Below, in pieces: positions 1 through 11,223 of a stretch of DNA of 64,000 nt. The DNA lies in the NCBI RefSeq assembly GCF_030272615.1, contig NC_081408.1, positions 618,878,476 to 618,942,475 of the forward strand, read 5' to 3'. Position numbers and translations under genes: made by a program. Within the stretch, counting starts at the first letter, position 1, and each line of letters opens with the position of its first letter. The notes under the pieces are model-generated. The model searched no databases. It was not told the origin of the DNA and saw nothing but the letters and a program-made list of their open reading frames with translations. Origin of the DNA: Cryptomeria japonica. Lineage: Eukaryota; Streptophyta; Pinopsida; Cupressales; Cupressaceae.

Positions 1-113
1 CTCCCTCCCTCCACCCTCTCCCTCTCTCCCTCTCCCTTCTTCCCTCCTTCTCTCTCCCTCCCCCCCTGCTCTCCCTCTCCCTTCCTCCATACCCCTTCTT
101 CTCTCTCACCCTC

Positions 114-186
<73 letters not shown>

Positions 187-300
187 CTTCCCTCTCTCTC
201 TTCCTCTCTCTCTCTCTCCCTCTCTCCCTCTCTCCCTCTTTCCCACTCTATCCCCCGTACTCTCCCCCTCTCCCTCTCTCTCTCTCTCTCCCTCCCTTTT
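1..300. repeat. CT-rich simple sequence
   Basis: The stretch is almost entirely C and T on the plus strand, with a pure (CT)n run at about 122-182 flanked by interrupted CCCTCT blocks. Its minus-strand Arg/Glu/Gly reading frame is only a by-product of the dinucleotide repeat. It abuts the left end of the putative DNA transposon. Confidence 0.95.
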
Positions 301-325
301 CATTCACATTTTTTCTACTACCAAT

Positions 326-570
326 AGTGCATACGGGGTACTAAACCTATTAGTTCACTACCCTGCCATAACTTTTTTAAGGCGTAGGAGCGCGTACGCG
401 GTACTTATTACTTGTAAGCGTGTACAGGGTATTGAGCCCATTAGTCGCTACCCTGCGATAACATTTTTTAGGCTTAGGAGCGTGTACATGCTACTTATTA
501 ATACAGAATGGGGAAAAAAATACCATTGGGTTTGCCAACATTTTATGGACTAACAACGCGTACATGGTAC
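326..570. repeat. Left subterminal GTAC-type repeats
   Basis: Two imperfect copies of a ~90-bp unit (326-410 and 418-500) each carry two GYRTACRSGGTA-like boxes, e.g. gcgcgtacgcggtactta at 390-407 and gcgtgtacatgctactta at 480-497. A further box lies at 555-570. The same boxes, in the other orientation, lie at the right end (10376-10612). In CACTA-type elements subterminal repeats are transposase or TnpA binding sites; that role here is inference. Confidence 0.6.
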
Positions 571-878
571 ATAGACATAGTTTTAGTTGCCCAAGAGCCT
601 CAAAGGCCTCAAAGGCCTCAAAAGAATTTTTTGAGGTCGTTGAAGGCCCCACTGGAACTGTGTTTGCACTTCTATCATTGTTTTATACATAGAAGTAGGT
701 GAATTTTTTTTTTTGGCATGATTTCAAATAATTGAATTGTTGTTCTTATTAGTTTTGTCAATAGTATTGTGATTGTTTAATAGTTTGATTCCAAAAAATA
801 GTGATAAGATGCATATTTATGGTTATTTGTTTTTTTATGAACTTTTGTTTACATATATATGTAATATGATTCTATTTA

Positions 879-3813
879 GGACAACCGATATCAACCATGG
901 GAAAGAACAAGCGAGGAACGATGGAACAATGAGAGGTTGAAAAGGAAAAACAAAGGTAGCATATGAATAAATTACGTGACATAAGAACAATGGGAGAAGA
1001 AGGTATTGTCATCCTCAACATCTCAATTCAATTTACCAAACAAACATAATGCACCTTATGCAATTGAAGAAGAGACATTTGATTTACCGTATGAACCTAA
1101 TGCAATTGAAGAAGATAACGCATTGAATAATCAATTAAATGATGAACATACACCTTCTCTATTTGATGAATTGAATGTACATAATGCACCAATGTTAACA
1201 CCTCCTAGAATCATTCGTAGGAAACGAAAGTATCTAATCGACATTGATGAGAATATATTGAAGCCAATGCCCAATAAAATGAATGAATGAACTTGTAGGA
1301 GAATGGTTAAAATAATATGGAAAAACTATTTTGAAAACTTAAATCAAATCGTAAGATGTCAATTAATTGTTCAAATGATTAAAAATTTGAATTTTAGAGA
1401 GAATGAAAATTCTAGGCCGAAGATCATTTGAAAGTAACAGTGAAAGAACTATTGTGAGAAATCTATTTGATGCATATCAAGCTATTGGTTTAAAATCATG
1501 TACTAAAGATTCTAATTCTACTCGACGTGTCATTACATCAACCATAATGAGCAAGAAAATAAAAAAAGATCATTTGATAAGAACAAGAAGTAAGTCATTA
1601 AATGTTAGTAGAACAACATTAAGTAAAGCATTAAAGAGGTGGGAAAAAATAGAGGAACCTAATAATAATTCTCTTTGGGCATTCTCGGGTAGACTTCCAT
1701 GCAAAGACAAGGTTGTTGTTGATGCACTAAGAACATTAATTGAAATTTTTTGGCATGAAAACACAAGAGTTTCGCCCAACCAAAGAGATGTTGTTAGAAG
1801 GTGAATTGGGTCTAAAAATCGTGATCCACATGCCAAACACTATTTGGATATGACAAACTAAATTTTATGAAAGATTCCTTCAAAAGTTTCCTCAAATGAG
1901 AATTTCTCAAAGATTTTTTGAAATGACAAAACATTTTTATATTAAGATTAATCATGTACGCACCACGTGTTGTTGTAGGATGCATATTGAATTTTCCATG
2001 CACTATGATTATTTTCATCATATTTGTTCTACTTTGCACACTAATGATGTTTTGCAGGAATGCAATATACAAGCACCTCCTAAGTTGGTAAGAGAATTTA
2101 TTTCAAGTGTGCTATGTAATAGACATGATGGTTGCATTTATTATAAGATGCCTTGTTTGGAAGGTTCTTGTGCTATATGTGGTGGTTTTCAATGTTTACC
2201 AAGATGCGTACATTTGGAGAGCACACATGAAATTGGTACGAAACTAGTTTCTTTCAGAAAATACAAGATAGTCACATGTGGAGTTAAAGATGGAAAATAT
2301 TTGAAGAGATGTGAGATAGTGAAAAATGATATATGTGTAGCTGAATTTATGAAAATGTTTCAAGAGAAACTAGTTTATGGGTACATAATGCATACACATA
2401 GAGCTCGATGGTTAGATGAGCAATTAAAGTTATGTAAGGACATGTTTCCTCTTGGCACCATTGTATCTATCATTGATTTCACTGAAAATTATACACTACA
2501 ACCTCAAAATGAAGTGCAATCTATGCATTATCACTCTGCACAAGTTTTTATTTTTGTACACATAGCATTCATGTATGTAGATGATAGAACAAAGGAGGAT
2601 AAAAAGGTTGTAAGAGAGTATCACTTCTACATAAGTGATGATTGTACTCATTCATCAAAGTTTGTACAAGGATGCTTTAATTTTTTTTATGATAGTTTAA
2701 GGGAAAGGAACATAGGATACAACCGACACTTAATATGGTCATATAATTGCACTGCACAATTCAAGAATGCAAGGATGTTTTATTGGTTGACAAGGATGCA
2801 TATGACAAGTGAGGTACAATATTTTTAGAATTTCATTGAGGCTGGACATGGTAAGGGAGAGCGGGATGGTGCAAGAGCATGTGTGAAAAGAGCCCTAGAT
2901 AGAGAAGAATTGCAATACGAAGGTGGTGCTGAGTTGATAGATGCAAAAACAATTGTGCGATGGTGTAAGCCTACGATGGTCCAAGTAATCCAGGTATGTC
3001 AATGGTTCATAGATATTTTTGGTTGATCACTAAATCTAACATTGAAAACTATCTAGATTGTTGTACAATTGCAGGATCGAGTGACATGTAATAATTTATT
3101 ATTTCAAATTCAAGTTCACTGCTAATCTATACGAGACAGTTGGTCTATTTTTGTTCTTCATGCATGTATTGTTTGTGGGAAGAATGTGAATCACAAGATT
3201 GGGTTGACAAATGGTCGTGTAGACCGTTGGTTCCCATTGATTCATATCAAATTCCCAAAGCACTACAATTGAGCCAGATGGAGACATCAGTGGATTTTGA
3301 CCATGTATTTGACCTAGTGGATTCAGGTGATTTTTTGAGTTAATTTTTTTGCAAGTATTCTTTTTGGTTTATTTTGTTGTACATCATACTTTATTTTTGG
3401 TATAAATTAACACTTTATAAAATGCAGGTCATGTGTATGCAGTTGTTTCAGAAGAGAACAATGAAGAAGGAACAAATTACTATTTGTGTCATTGTGTTGA
3501 GCCAAAAAGAAAATTGAGAACCACAATCATTGACAAAGAGGGTATTGAGTACCCAATAGGGTCTGTTGTCGTGATAGGAACATGGCTTTGGAGATACCCT
3601 ATCAAGAATTCTGATGTTTGGTTGTTCGAGGACTTTGAAACACACAGACATATTCTTCAATTCTCTAACCTTGATGTTGCAAAAAATATTCATTTGATGA
3701 AGTATCATGGTAGACCTCATAACAAGATTTTATGGAAAGTTCGTGAATCTGACCACGAGGCAATACTTGACACAATACGGGTTAGAGTTGATCCTGAAGT
3801 CTCACTTGATTGA
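879..3813 (+). pseudogene. DDE-like transposase pseudogene with GHGKG motif
   Basis: Reading frames at 1006-1290, 1403-1804 and 1896-2828 plus downstream exons form one interrupted gene. An N-terminal basic region is followed by a Cys-rich part (LCNRHDGC, then CAICGGFQC, about 2110-2190). Then come DFTENY (2472-2489), a YISDDCTHSS segment, SYNCTAQFKN (near 2740-2770) and AGHGKGERDG (about 2838-2867). As I remember it, unnamed eukaryotic transposase-like proteins have SDGC..Q[FY]KN and GHGKGxxDG at the last two sites, so the Asp appears changed to Tyr here. Two introns with GT-AG ends, 2994-3074 and 3327-3427, are visible; the second joins the flanking frames exactly. A short exon at 879-955 may precede. 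Damage: stops at 1288-1290, 1802-1804 and 2826-2828, a frameshift near 1855, and probably one in exon 3075-3140. The superfamily name is unknown to me. Confidence 0.6.
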
Positions 3814-4492
3814 TTCTACGGTTCAGAGTAGAATGATTTTGAGAATTTTGTATAAATCGTCGACGAATTGTTCTATACTCGTTTTTTGTATATATAAATG
3901 CCTGTGAGCCGATTTTTACATGTTTAGGGGCATAATTTTGTATATTTAAATGATAATGAGCTAATTTGTACATATGTACATGCCAAATTTTGTATATTAA
4001 AATGGCGATGAGATGATTTGTATATTAAAATGGCGATGAGCCGAATCACACATATTGTAATGCCAAATTTTGTATAAAATTCCATGAGATGATTTGTATA
4101 TTAAAATGGCGATGAGCTGAATCACACATATTGTAATGCCAAATTTTGTATAGAAGCCCATGAGATGATTTGTAAGACATTTTTTGGTATAATCAAATAG
4201 CCAAGAGCTGATTTGACCATATTTAGAGGCAAATTTTTGAGTAATATGTGACAATGTTTTGTGACTATTTTGTGTGTCAATGTTTTGTGACTATGTTTTG
4301 AGTATATGTGATGTGTCCTTGGTCAATCATGAGCATTATTAATTCTTGTATAATCATGGATAATTATTTGAGTCATTATCGGGTCATAGGGGTCATAGAT
4401 TGAGACTAGATACAATTTGAGCAAAAATTGTCATTGTTGTAAAAAAAAAATGTCAAAAAAGTTGTCAAGCAACTTCTACATTGCATCAGTAG
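3814..4492. repeat. AT-rich 3' flank with 76-bp tandem repeat
   Basis: No gene is seen. Two near-identical 76-bp units starting with tatattaaaatggcgatgag lie at 4021-4096 and 4097-4172, preceded by a partial unit at about 3991-4020. More diverged versions of the atgagctgattt phrase extend from 3900 to 4215. The remainder up to the satellite array is AT-rich with nothing recognisable. Confidence 0.8.
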
Positions 4493-7110
4493 GGTATGAC
4501 TCTCGACGTTTCGGTGCTTTGGGATGCATGAGAGGGGCATGCCTAGCGTAAACCAACCCACTCAGATGCACTCGTGACATCGGTTTGTGCACACGATGAA
4601 CCGAATCAGTTCTAACCAATCCTGCAACTTTGCACTGCATGCAACTGACGACTTTTGCAGCAGGCAAAAAAATGTTGCCAATTGAAAATGGCTCTGAGTC
4701 ATAAAAAATTGAGATAGGGCATTGTATAGGAGCCTCACACAACCCTATAGGTTCAAATGGATTGACCATATGTGTCTTGGATTTGAAGAAACAGTTCGTC
4801 AAATTTTGACAATTTTTTGGACTCAGGGCACTTGAGAGATCGCACCGGTATGGTATGACTATCGACATTTTGACACTTTGGGATGCATGAGAGGGGAATG
4901 CCTAGTGTAAACCTACCCACCTAGATGCGCTCGTGACATAAGTTTGTGCACACGATGAACCGAATCAATTCTAGCCAATCTTGCAACTTTGCATTGCATG
5001 CAACTAACGGTTTTTGCAGCAGGCGGAAAAATGCTACCAATAGAAAATGGCTCTGAGTCATCAAAAACCAAGATAGGCCATTGTAGAGGAGCCTCACGCA
5101 ACCCCATAGGTTCAAACAAATCAACCATATGTGTCCTGGATTTGAAGAAACAATCCGTCAAATTTTGATAATTTTTTGGACTTAAGGCACTTGAGAGATC
5201 GCACTGGTATGGTATGACTCTCGATGTTTCAACGCTTGGGGATGAATGAGAGGGGAATGCCTAGCATAAACCTTCCCACTTGGATGCTTTCATGACGTCG
5301 GTTTGTGCACACGATGAACCAAATCAATTCTATCCAATCTTGCAACTTTACATTGCATGCAATTGACGGTTTTTTGCAGCAGGCAAAAAATGCTACCAAT
5401 TGAAAATGGCTCCAAGTCATCAAAAACCTAGATAGGCCATTGTCGAGGAGCCTCACATGACCCCATAGGTTCAAACGGATTGACCATATGTGTCCTGGAT
5501 TGGAAGAAATAGTCCGTCAAATTTTGATAATTTTTTTGACTCATGGCACTTGAGGGATCGCCCCGGTACGATATGACTCTCGACGTTCTAATACTTTGGG
5601 ATGCACAATAGGGGAATTCCAAACATAAACCTGCCCACCTAAACACGCTCGTGAAGTCAGTTTATGCACACGACGAATCGAATCAATTCTAGCCAATTTG
5701 GCAACTTTGCATTGCATGCAACTGACGGTTTTTGTAGCAGGCAAAAAAATGCTACTAATTGAAAATGGCTTCGAGTCGTAAAAAAATGAGATAGGTCATT
5801 GTAGAGGAGCCTCACAAAACCCCACAAGTTCAAACGGATTGACCATATGTGTCTTGGATTTGAAGAAATGGTCTGTCAAATTTTGACAATTTTTTGGACT
5901 CAGGGCACTTGAGAGATCACACCGATATGGTATGACTCTCGACGTTCTAACGCTTTGGGATGCATGAAAGGAGCATGCCTAGCATAAACCTACCCACTTG
6001 AACATTATCGTGACATCAGTTTGTGCACATGACAAACGAAATCAATTCTAGCCAATCTTGCAACTTTGCATTGCATGCAACTGACGATTTTTGTAGCAGG
6101 CAAAAAATGCTACCAATAGAAAATGGCTCCAAGGCGTCAAAAATTGAGATAGGACATTGTATAGAAGTCTCATGTGACCCCACGAGTTCAAATAGATCAA
6201 CCATATGTGTCCTAGATTGGAAGAAACAGTCCGTCAAATTTTGACAATTTTTTGGACTCGTGGCACTTGAGAGATCGCCTTGGTACGGTATGACTCTCAA
6301 TGTTCTGGCACTTTGGGATGCATGAAAAAGGCATGCCTAGCATAAACCTTCCCACCCAGATGTGCTCATGATGTTGGTTTGTGCACACGATGAACCGAAT
6401 CAATTCTAGCCAATCTTGCAACTTTGCATTGCATGTAACTAACGGTTTTGCAGCAGGCAAAAAAATGCTACCAATTGAAAATGGCAGTCATCAAAAATCA
6501 AGATAGGTCATTGTAGAGGAGTCTCACATGACCCGACAAGTTCAAACGGATCGACCATATGTATCCTGGATTTGAAGAAACAATCCGTCAAATTTTGACA
6601 ATTTTTTGGACTCAGGGCACTTGAGAGATCGCACCAGTATGGTATGACTCTTGACGTTCCGACGCTTTGAGATGCATGACAGGGGCATTCCTAGAATAAA
6701 CTTCTCATCTGTACATGCTCGCGATGTTGGTTTGTGCACATGATGAACTGAATCAATTGTAGCCAATCCTGCAACTTTGCATTGCATGCAACTGACAGTT
6801 TTTGCAGCAGGCGAAAAAATGCTACCAATTGAAAATGGCTTCGAGTCATCAAAAAATGAGATAGGCCATTGTAGAGGAGCCTCATACGACCCCACAGGCT
6901 CAAACGAATCGACCATATGTGTCCTGGATTTGAAGAAACAGTCCGTCAAATTTTGACAATTTTTTGGACTCAGGGCACTTAAGAGATCGCACCGGTATGG
7001 TATGACTCTCGACGTTCTGATGCTTTGGGTTGCATGACAGGGGCATGCCTAGCATAAACCTATCCACCCAGATATGCTTGCGATGTCAGTTTGTGCACAC
7101 GACAAACAAA
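4493..7110. repeat. 359-bp satellite array 1
   Basis: The phrase ggtatgac (or gatatgac) recurs at 4493, 4852, 5211, 5570, 5929, 6287, 6641 and 6999, giving periods of 359, 359, 359, 359, 358, 354 and 358 bp: seven full units and a truncated eighth. Each unit has cctagcataaacc, then gtttgtgcacacgatgaac, aactttgcattgcatgcaac, tgacggtttttgcagcaggc, gaaaatggctc and tttgacaattttttggactc. Units differ by scattered substitutions. Minus-strand frames of 70-135 codons recur in the units, but the period is not a multiple of three, so I do not call a gene. A diverged sister array lies at 59650-63065. Confidence 0.95.
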
Positions 7111-7182
7111 ATTTGACCATTGTGAGCGTGAGGGTGCTCTCATACCAAACACATTGTTGTTTATATTCATATTGTCGATTTT

Positions 7183-7476
7183 TGTTGTTTATATTCATAT
7201 TGTTGATTACATATGCAAATATTCATTTAAATTTATAAAAGGGAAGCCACCAAATACAATGAATACACAATAATGAACTGAATACAAGGAGTTTTGTAGG
7301 GTTAATTCAACATTTTAGAAATTTTATAAAATCATATTCCACGATTGCAATGTTTTATATCATATATTTATGTTGTTTATATTCACATTGTTGATTACAT
7401 AGGCAAATGATGAATTAAATCTATAAAAGGACAACCACAAAATACAACGAATACAAAATAATGAACTCAGTACACA
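7183..7476. repeat. Two-copy ~105-bp direct repeat
   Basis: Sequence from 7183 (tgttgtttatattcatattg, then ttgattacat) to about 7290 is repeated from 7371 to about 7476 with a few differences, 187 bp apart. Both copies continue through the phrases tataaaagg, ccacnaaatacaa and cgaatac. It lies between the satellite and the 3' end of the accessory gene. 7477-7649 shows nothing further. Confidence 0.75.
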
Positions 7477-7649
7477 TTTATTGGATCGAATATCGACATT
7501 TATATATATAAAAAAAGGCATGTCTACCAAGTCAATACAAGTATTACAAAAATGTGGCATATGCCATGTCCAAATCGATATACAATAAAAATGTAGAATA
7601 TATCTACATGTATTGGTCATTCTATGATGAGAACTAACACTATATGATC

Positions 7650-10247
7650 CTAAACTTGTGGTGGGTCATTAAAATCAAGCCTCTTCGATGTAGTACGCGG
7701 CTTTGGAGATGGCTGCAAAACCACAATTCAAAAGCCAAGTTAGAATTCTTTTGTAGAAAATAGTTCATAATTAACAACATAACTATGCATTTAACTATAA
7801 TTCCTTTGCAATTGAAATCTAGATTACCTCATTGACTGATCTAGGAGCTAATGTCTTTGCTCTCCTCTCCTTGTCACTCTTAGGAGTTTTCTTGAAGACA
7901 TACTTAAATGGATCCACGTTAAGGCCAAACCGCGAAGGGGTCTATTGTAGATTAAATATATAATTAATATAATGTAGTAACATAAATATATCAAAAACAC
8001 TTAAAAGCTATAATATAGAGAGCAATGACGTACCTATGCCTGAGATGCTTCTCCAATGGACTGAGGATGGCTCACCATCGATGGAGAAACTGTTGCTATT
8101 ACCTATACAAAAAATGTTCAAAGATTAAATACAATTAATATAATGATAAGTATTGTAGGTTAAAAACAATTAATTTTACATATCAAACAAAAGTGTACCA
8201 GATCTTGAGATGCTTCTCCAGTGCACGGAGGAGGGTTCGCCATTGATGAAATAGGTATGGATATTTCCTGTATGAAAAAATTATAAGATTATAATATATC
8301 ACAAGTTCACATGTACGCGAGCATATAATCATGAAATCAAGAAAACAAAGTTGAGATACATACCTCCGCCCTCTCTTGATCCATGGGCGAATCAGGTACA
8401 TTCAAAAAATCCACATAGCTCAATGGCTGCTGTACATGTTAAATAGACCAAAAAAAAAATCAATCTACAAACCCCAGCTAATACTTGATTTCAACATTTT
8501 CAAACAATTGTATAGCTAATAATGTGTTTAATTACCTTCTTCCCACGTTTTGGCATCTTCGAGGAATTATTTTTCTTAGGACGAGCCCTAGATGCGAAGG
8601 GGGTGCCCTAAAAAAAAAAAATTAACATGAGATATTAGTACAGATAATAAATTAAACATAATTTTAAAAATATAAAATGAAATGACTTGTATATTCCATC
8701 AAAACAATACATAAAAAGGGTTGTACAAAATATGATACCATATAGCCTTGTAGGCCAAAATCAATCGCTGAGAGCGTGATGTCATCAATCTGGGACATTT
8801 GGTCCCCTGTCAACACCTACAAACCAAAAATTGGACCAAGCATTAAAGATAGTTAGTATATCTTGTATTTTTTTGAATTCAAAGTGTACTATTCTATTTT
8901 AACATGTTACCAAATTTATATCTCAGGCATTGAAGTTGCAGCTATAGTAACTAGGGGAGGAGTATGGGATACTGCTGCTGCATCCTAAAATGCATATTAT
9001 TTATCTCAATTTAAATCGATGTATACATGAAAATTCATTTATGTAATTATAAATTTAAAGTGATTGATAAATAAAATGCTATGAATTCAAATCAACACAC
9101 CAATGTCTGTCGCTCATGGGCAAACACCATGTCCATCAACTCATCTGTTAGCGTGAAATCCTCAGTCATGCGGGCCTAACATCTACTCCCACAAATCATG
9201 CACAGATGAGATGAGGATCCATCTGCACTGGCTGCATCATCTATCCCCAAGCGTTTCCCCAAGCAATTGACACACATATGCTGGATGGGCTCTCTGTCGC
9301 CACCTGGAGAAACTAATGGCTCATCATCTAATACAATAGGGTGTGCTAAGGATGTCCCATTCTGGATGATGGCACCGATCAACATTTTGGCCGCCTGAAG
9401 AGTCTATAGCTCCATCGACTCTTTTAGCTCTACTGGGACAACCTGACGCACCTTGGGTTTGGGTGCTAGGGGGCAACAACTCTCTATGGGTAATCGCCTA
9501 TGGGCTTCAGGTCTATCTTGGGTAGAGCCACCACCTCTACCATGGAACTCTCTCATGTCAAAATAGTTTGGGCGCACATTGAGCACAAACTCACAATATA
9601 CTTTTCTCAAAAAATATAATGGAACCTCACCATTATTAGAAGGTGGATCATCAAATACCATCCACCACCTCTACCAAAAAAGATTCTTCATCTACACATT
9701 GGTACACCAATGTATGGGAAACCTCTTTGCATTAAGAGGTAATGACTGACCAGTTTTGGGATCAACAAAAAGGGCACATATTTGTTGTTTACTAATATTT
9801 TTGTTTTTTACTCCCTCGTATGATAGCCCATCGGCATAGAATTGATGACACCTATCCCTAAAGCTTCCCCATTTGGTAATTTGTGTGGAAACAACTATGG
9901 CACCACTAGCTAATATTTCTAGACTAGTGGTGAGAGATTGATCATGCTCAAGTTCGGATGTTTTCAATTTACAATTAGTCTATTAATTTTAGACATATTT
10001 TGTCCTAACTGATTAATTAATTGCTCCTATATTTCGGGTGTGCGGTCAAAAGGAGGAATTGGGGGTGTATCTTGTGGGTTTTCAGGAGGTGCATTTGGTT
10101 GTTCTTGTTGTGGATTAGAAGAATCTGGTTTTTGAAACAAAAAATGAAAATACCTAATCAAAATTAATGAAATTAAATTCAAAATGTAAAACAAATTGAA
10201 CAAACGGGAAATAAAGACAAAAATAAACAAAACTAACCTTGGTCCAT
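7650..10247 (-). pseudogene. Transposon accessory gene, copy 1 (spliced, broken)
   Basis: The likely start is ATG at 10245-10247 (ATGGACCAAG then GT). An intron ends at 10125, and the next exon encodes a Pro/Gln-rich stretch (aa after PDSSNPQQEQP). Then come a GAIVVSTQITKWGSFRDR region (9692-9967), RFPIHWCTN, an LRKVYCEFVLNVRPNYFD segment (about 9540-9610) and a CVNC...CMIC stretch (9176-9300). Small exons separated by AT-rich introns follow, with basic segments ARPKKNNSSK and KKTPKSDKERRAK suggesting a nuclear protein. The terminal exon ends in TAG at 7650-7652. In-frame stops occur near 10026, 9690 and 9178. The same exon order is visible at 57093-58939. The function is unknown; it may be a DNA-binding helper of the transposase, by analogy with two-gene DNA transposons. 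Confidence 0.6.
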
Positions 10248-10375
10248 AGTCTGGAGGAGAAATCTAGCACCTCGTTCGCAGTTTAGGACAAAAAATGAAG
10301 AAAAAACAAAGTAAAAATGCGCTATTCATAGGAAAATAAGACCCAGTTTTTTTTTATTTAAAAATTTGACAGGCA

Positions 10376-10612
10376 CCACGTACGCAGTTCTCTTGGGATT
10401 ATTAACGCGTACGTGCTCATTTTCCTATAAATAGCACGTACGTGCTCATTTTTCTATAAATAGTGTGTGCGCGCTCATTTTCCTAGAGGTAGCATGTACG
10501 TGCTACTTTCCCTAAAAGCAGTTCATACGTGCTACCTTGTCTAGGCTCGGGAACAACAAACCTAAGCACGTATGCGGTGAATTCAAATTTTAGAACCGCG
10601 TACGTGTTGCTT
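10376..10612. repeat. Right subterminal repeats, 29-bp ladder
   Basis: The core GTGCTCAT/GCGCTCAT/GTGCTACY recurs at 10413, 10442, 10471, 10500 and 10529, exactly 29 bp apart, within units of the form cgtacgtgctcattttccta followed by taaatag. Further isolated GTACG boxes lie at 10379, 10566 and 10597. The boxes match those at the left end (326-570) in inverted orientation. No spacers separate the units, so this is not a CRISPR array. Confidence 0.8.
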
Positions 10613-10672
10613 GTTTTTCCATGTTTTTTTGGTGTGGTATCCACTTTTCTGACCACCATCTTTGTGCACATA

Positions 10673-11160
10673 CCCATCTATCACCTTGGAAAATTTTAGT
10701 CTTTTCCGGTCCACACAAATCAATATGAATAAGATCAAGAATTTCATTAGATCTATCATGTATACTTCTGAAAGAAGTTCTAACTTTCTTACCCATTTGA
10801 CATTCTCTACATACCAAATTATGAGGTTTAACAATCTTGGGTAAATCTCTGATAGCCGGTATTGAACTGATCTTCACTATGCAATCAAAAATTATATGAC
10901 ACATCCTCTTATGCCATAACCAACTTTCATCAATCTGAGCAATCAAGCAAGCCTTCTCACCAAGTTCAAATGAAAGATATTACCTTTGGTCTTAGTTCCA
11001 GAAGCAATCTCCAATCTAGATCTATTGACGATCTTACATTTTCCATAAATTGCAAATGAAATCCTCTATCCACCATCTGACCTACACTTAAAATATTATG
11101 CTTTAATCCTTTAACACAATAAACATTATCAGTATTAGTCTTACCATCCAATGATATTGT
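10673..11160 (-). pseudogene. Copia GAG-pre-integrase and integrase start (fragment)
   Basis: Minus-strand translation gives GLKHNILSVGQMVDRGF (GAG-pre-integrase region), a broken SWLWHKRMCHI segment and VCRECQMGKKVRTSF (integrase zinc finger, CxxC half). It then gives LDLIHIDLCGPEKTK, which holds the first catalytic Asp of the integrase core. Homology to Copia stops immediately after FQGDR; the next codons are unrelated and belong to the DNA-transposon flank. The same region is complete in the element at 33016-39720, and the two proteins are clearly related but not identical. Several stops are present. Confidence 0.85.
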
Positions 11161-11223
11161 TCCTTTTCCTTTGATCCTACATGCCTTGTTGTCTCCAAAT
11201 CAGATCAATCCACCATCAAATTC

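Larger units (their letters stand above)
302..10672. mobile_element. Putative two-gene DNA transposon, copy 1
   Basis: Four things point to one element. A plus-strand transposase-like gene (879-3813) and a minus-strand accessory gene (7650-10247) converge on a 359-bp satellite array (4493-7110). Both outer flanks carry degenerate GCRYGTACRYGSTA motifs (326-570 on the left, 10376-10612 on the right), resembling the subterminal repeats of CACTA-type elements. The accessory gene followed by a related satellite recurs at 57093-63065. I cannot see clean terminal inverted repeats or a target duplication. The left limit merges with CT-rich sequence. The right limit lies between about 10612 and 10672, where Copia coding sequence stops. 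The superfamily is not identified. Both genes are broken, so this copy is probably not autonomous. Confidence 0.5.

Noticed and set aside
106-303. Arg/Glu-rich minus-strand reading frame
   Set aside because: It is produced by the CT dinucleotide repeat; no initiation context or conserved content.
4476-6949. Repeated minus-strand frames of 70-135 codons in the satellite (FFKSRTHMV...KTVSCMQCKVA type)
   Set aside because: They recur because the monomers repeat. The 359-bp period is not a multiple of three, the frames end at different places in each unit, and array 2 does not keep the same protein.
10403-10543. CRISPR-like regular repeat
   Set aside because: The 29-bp units are contiguous with no unique spacers, and the setting is a plant transposon end.
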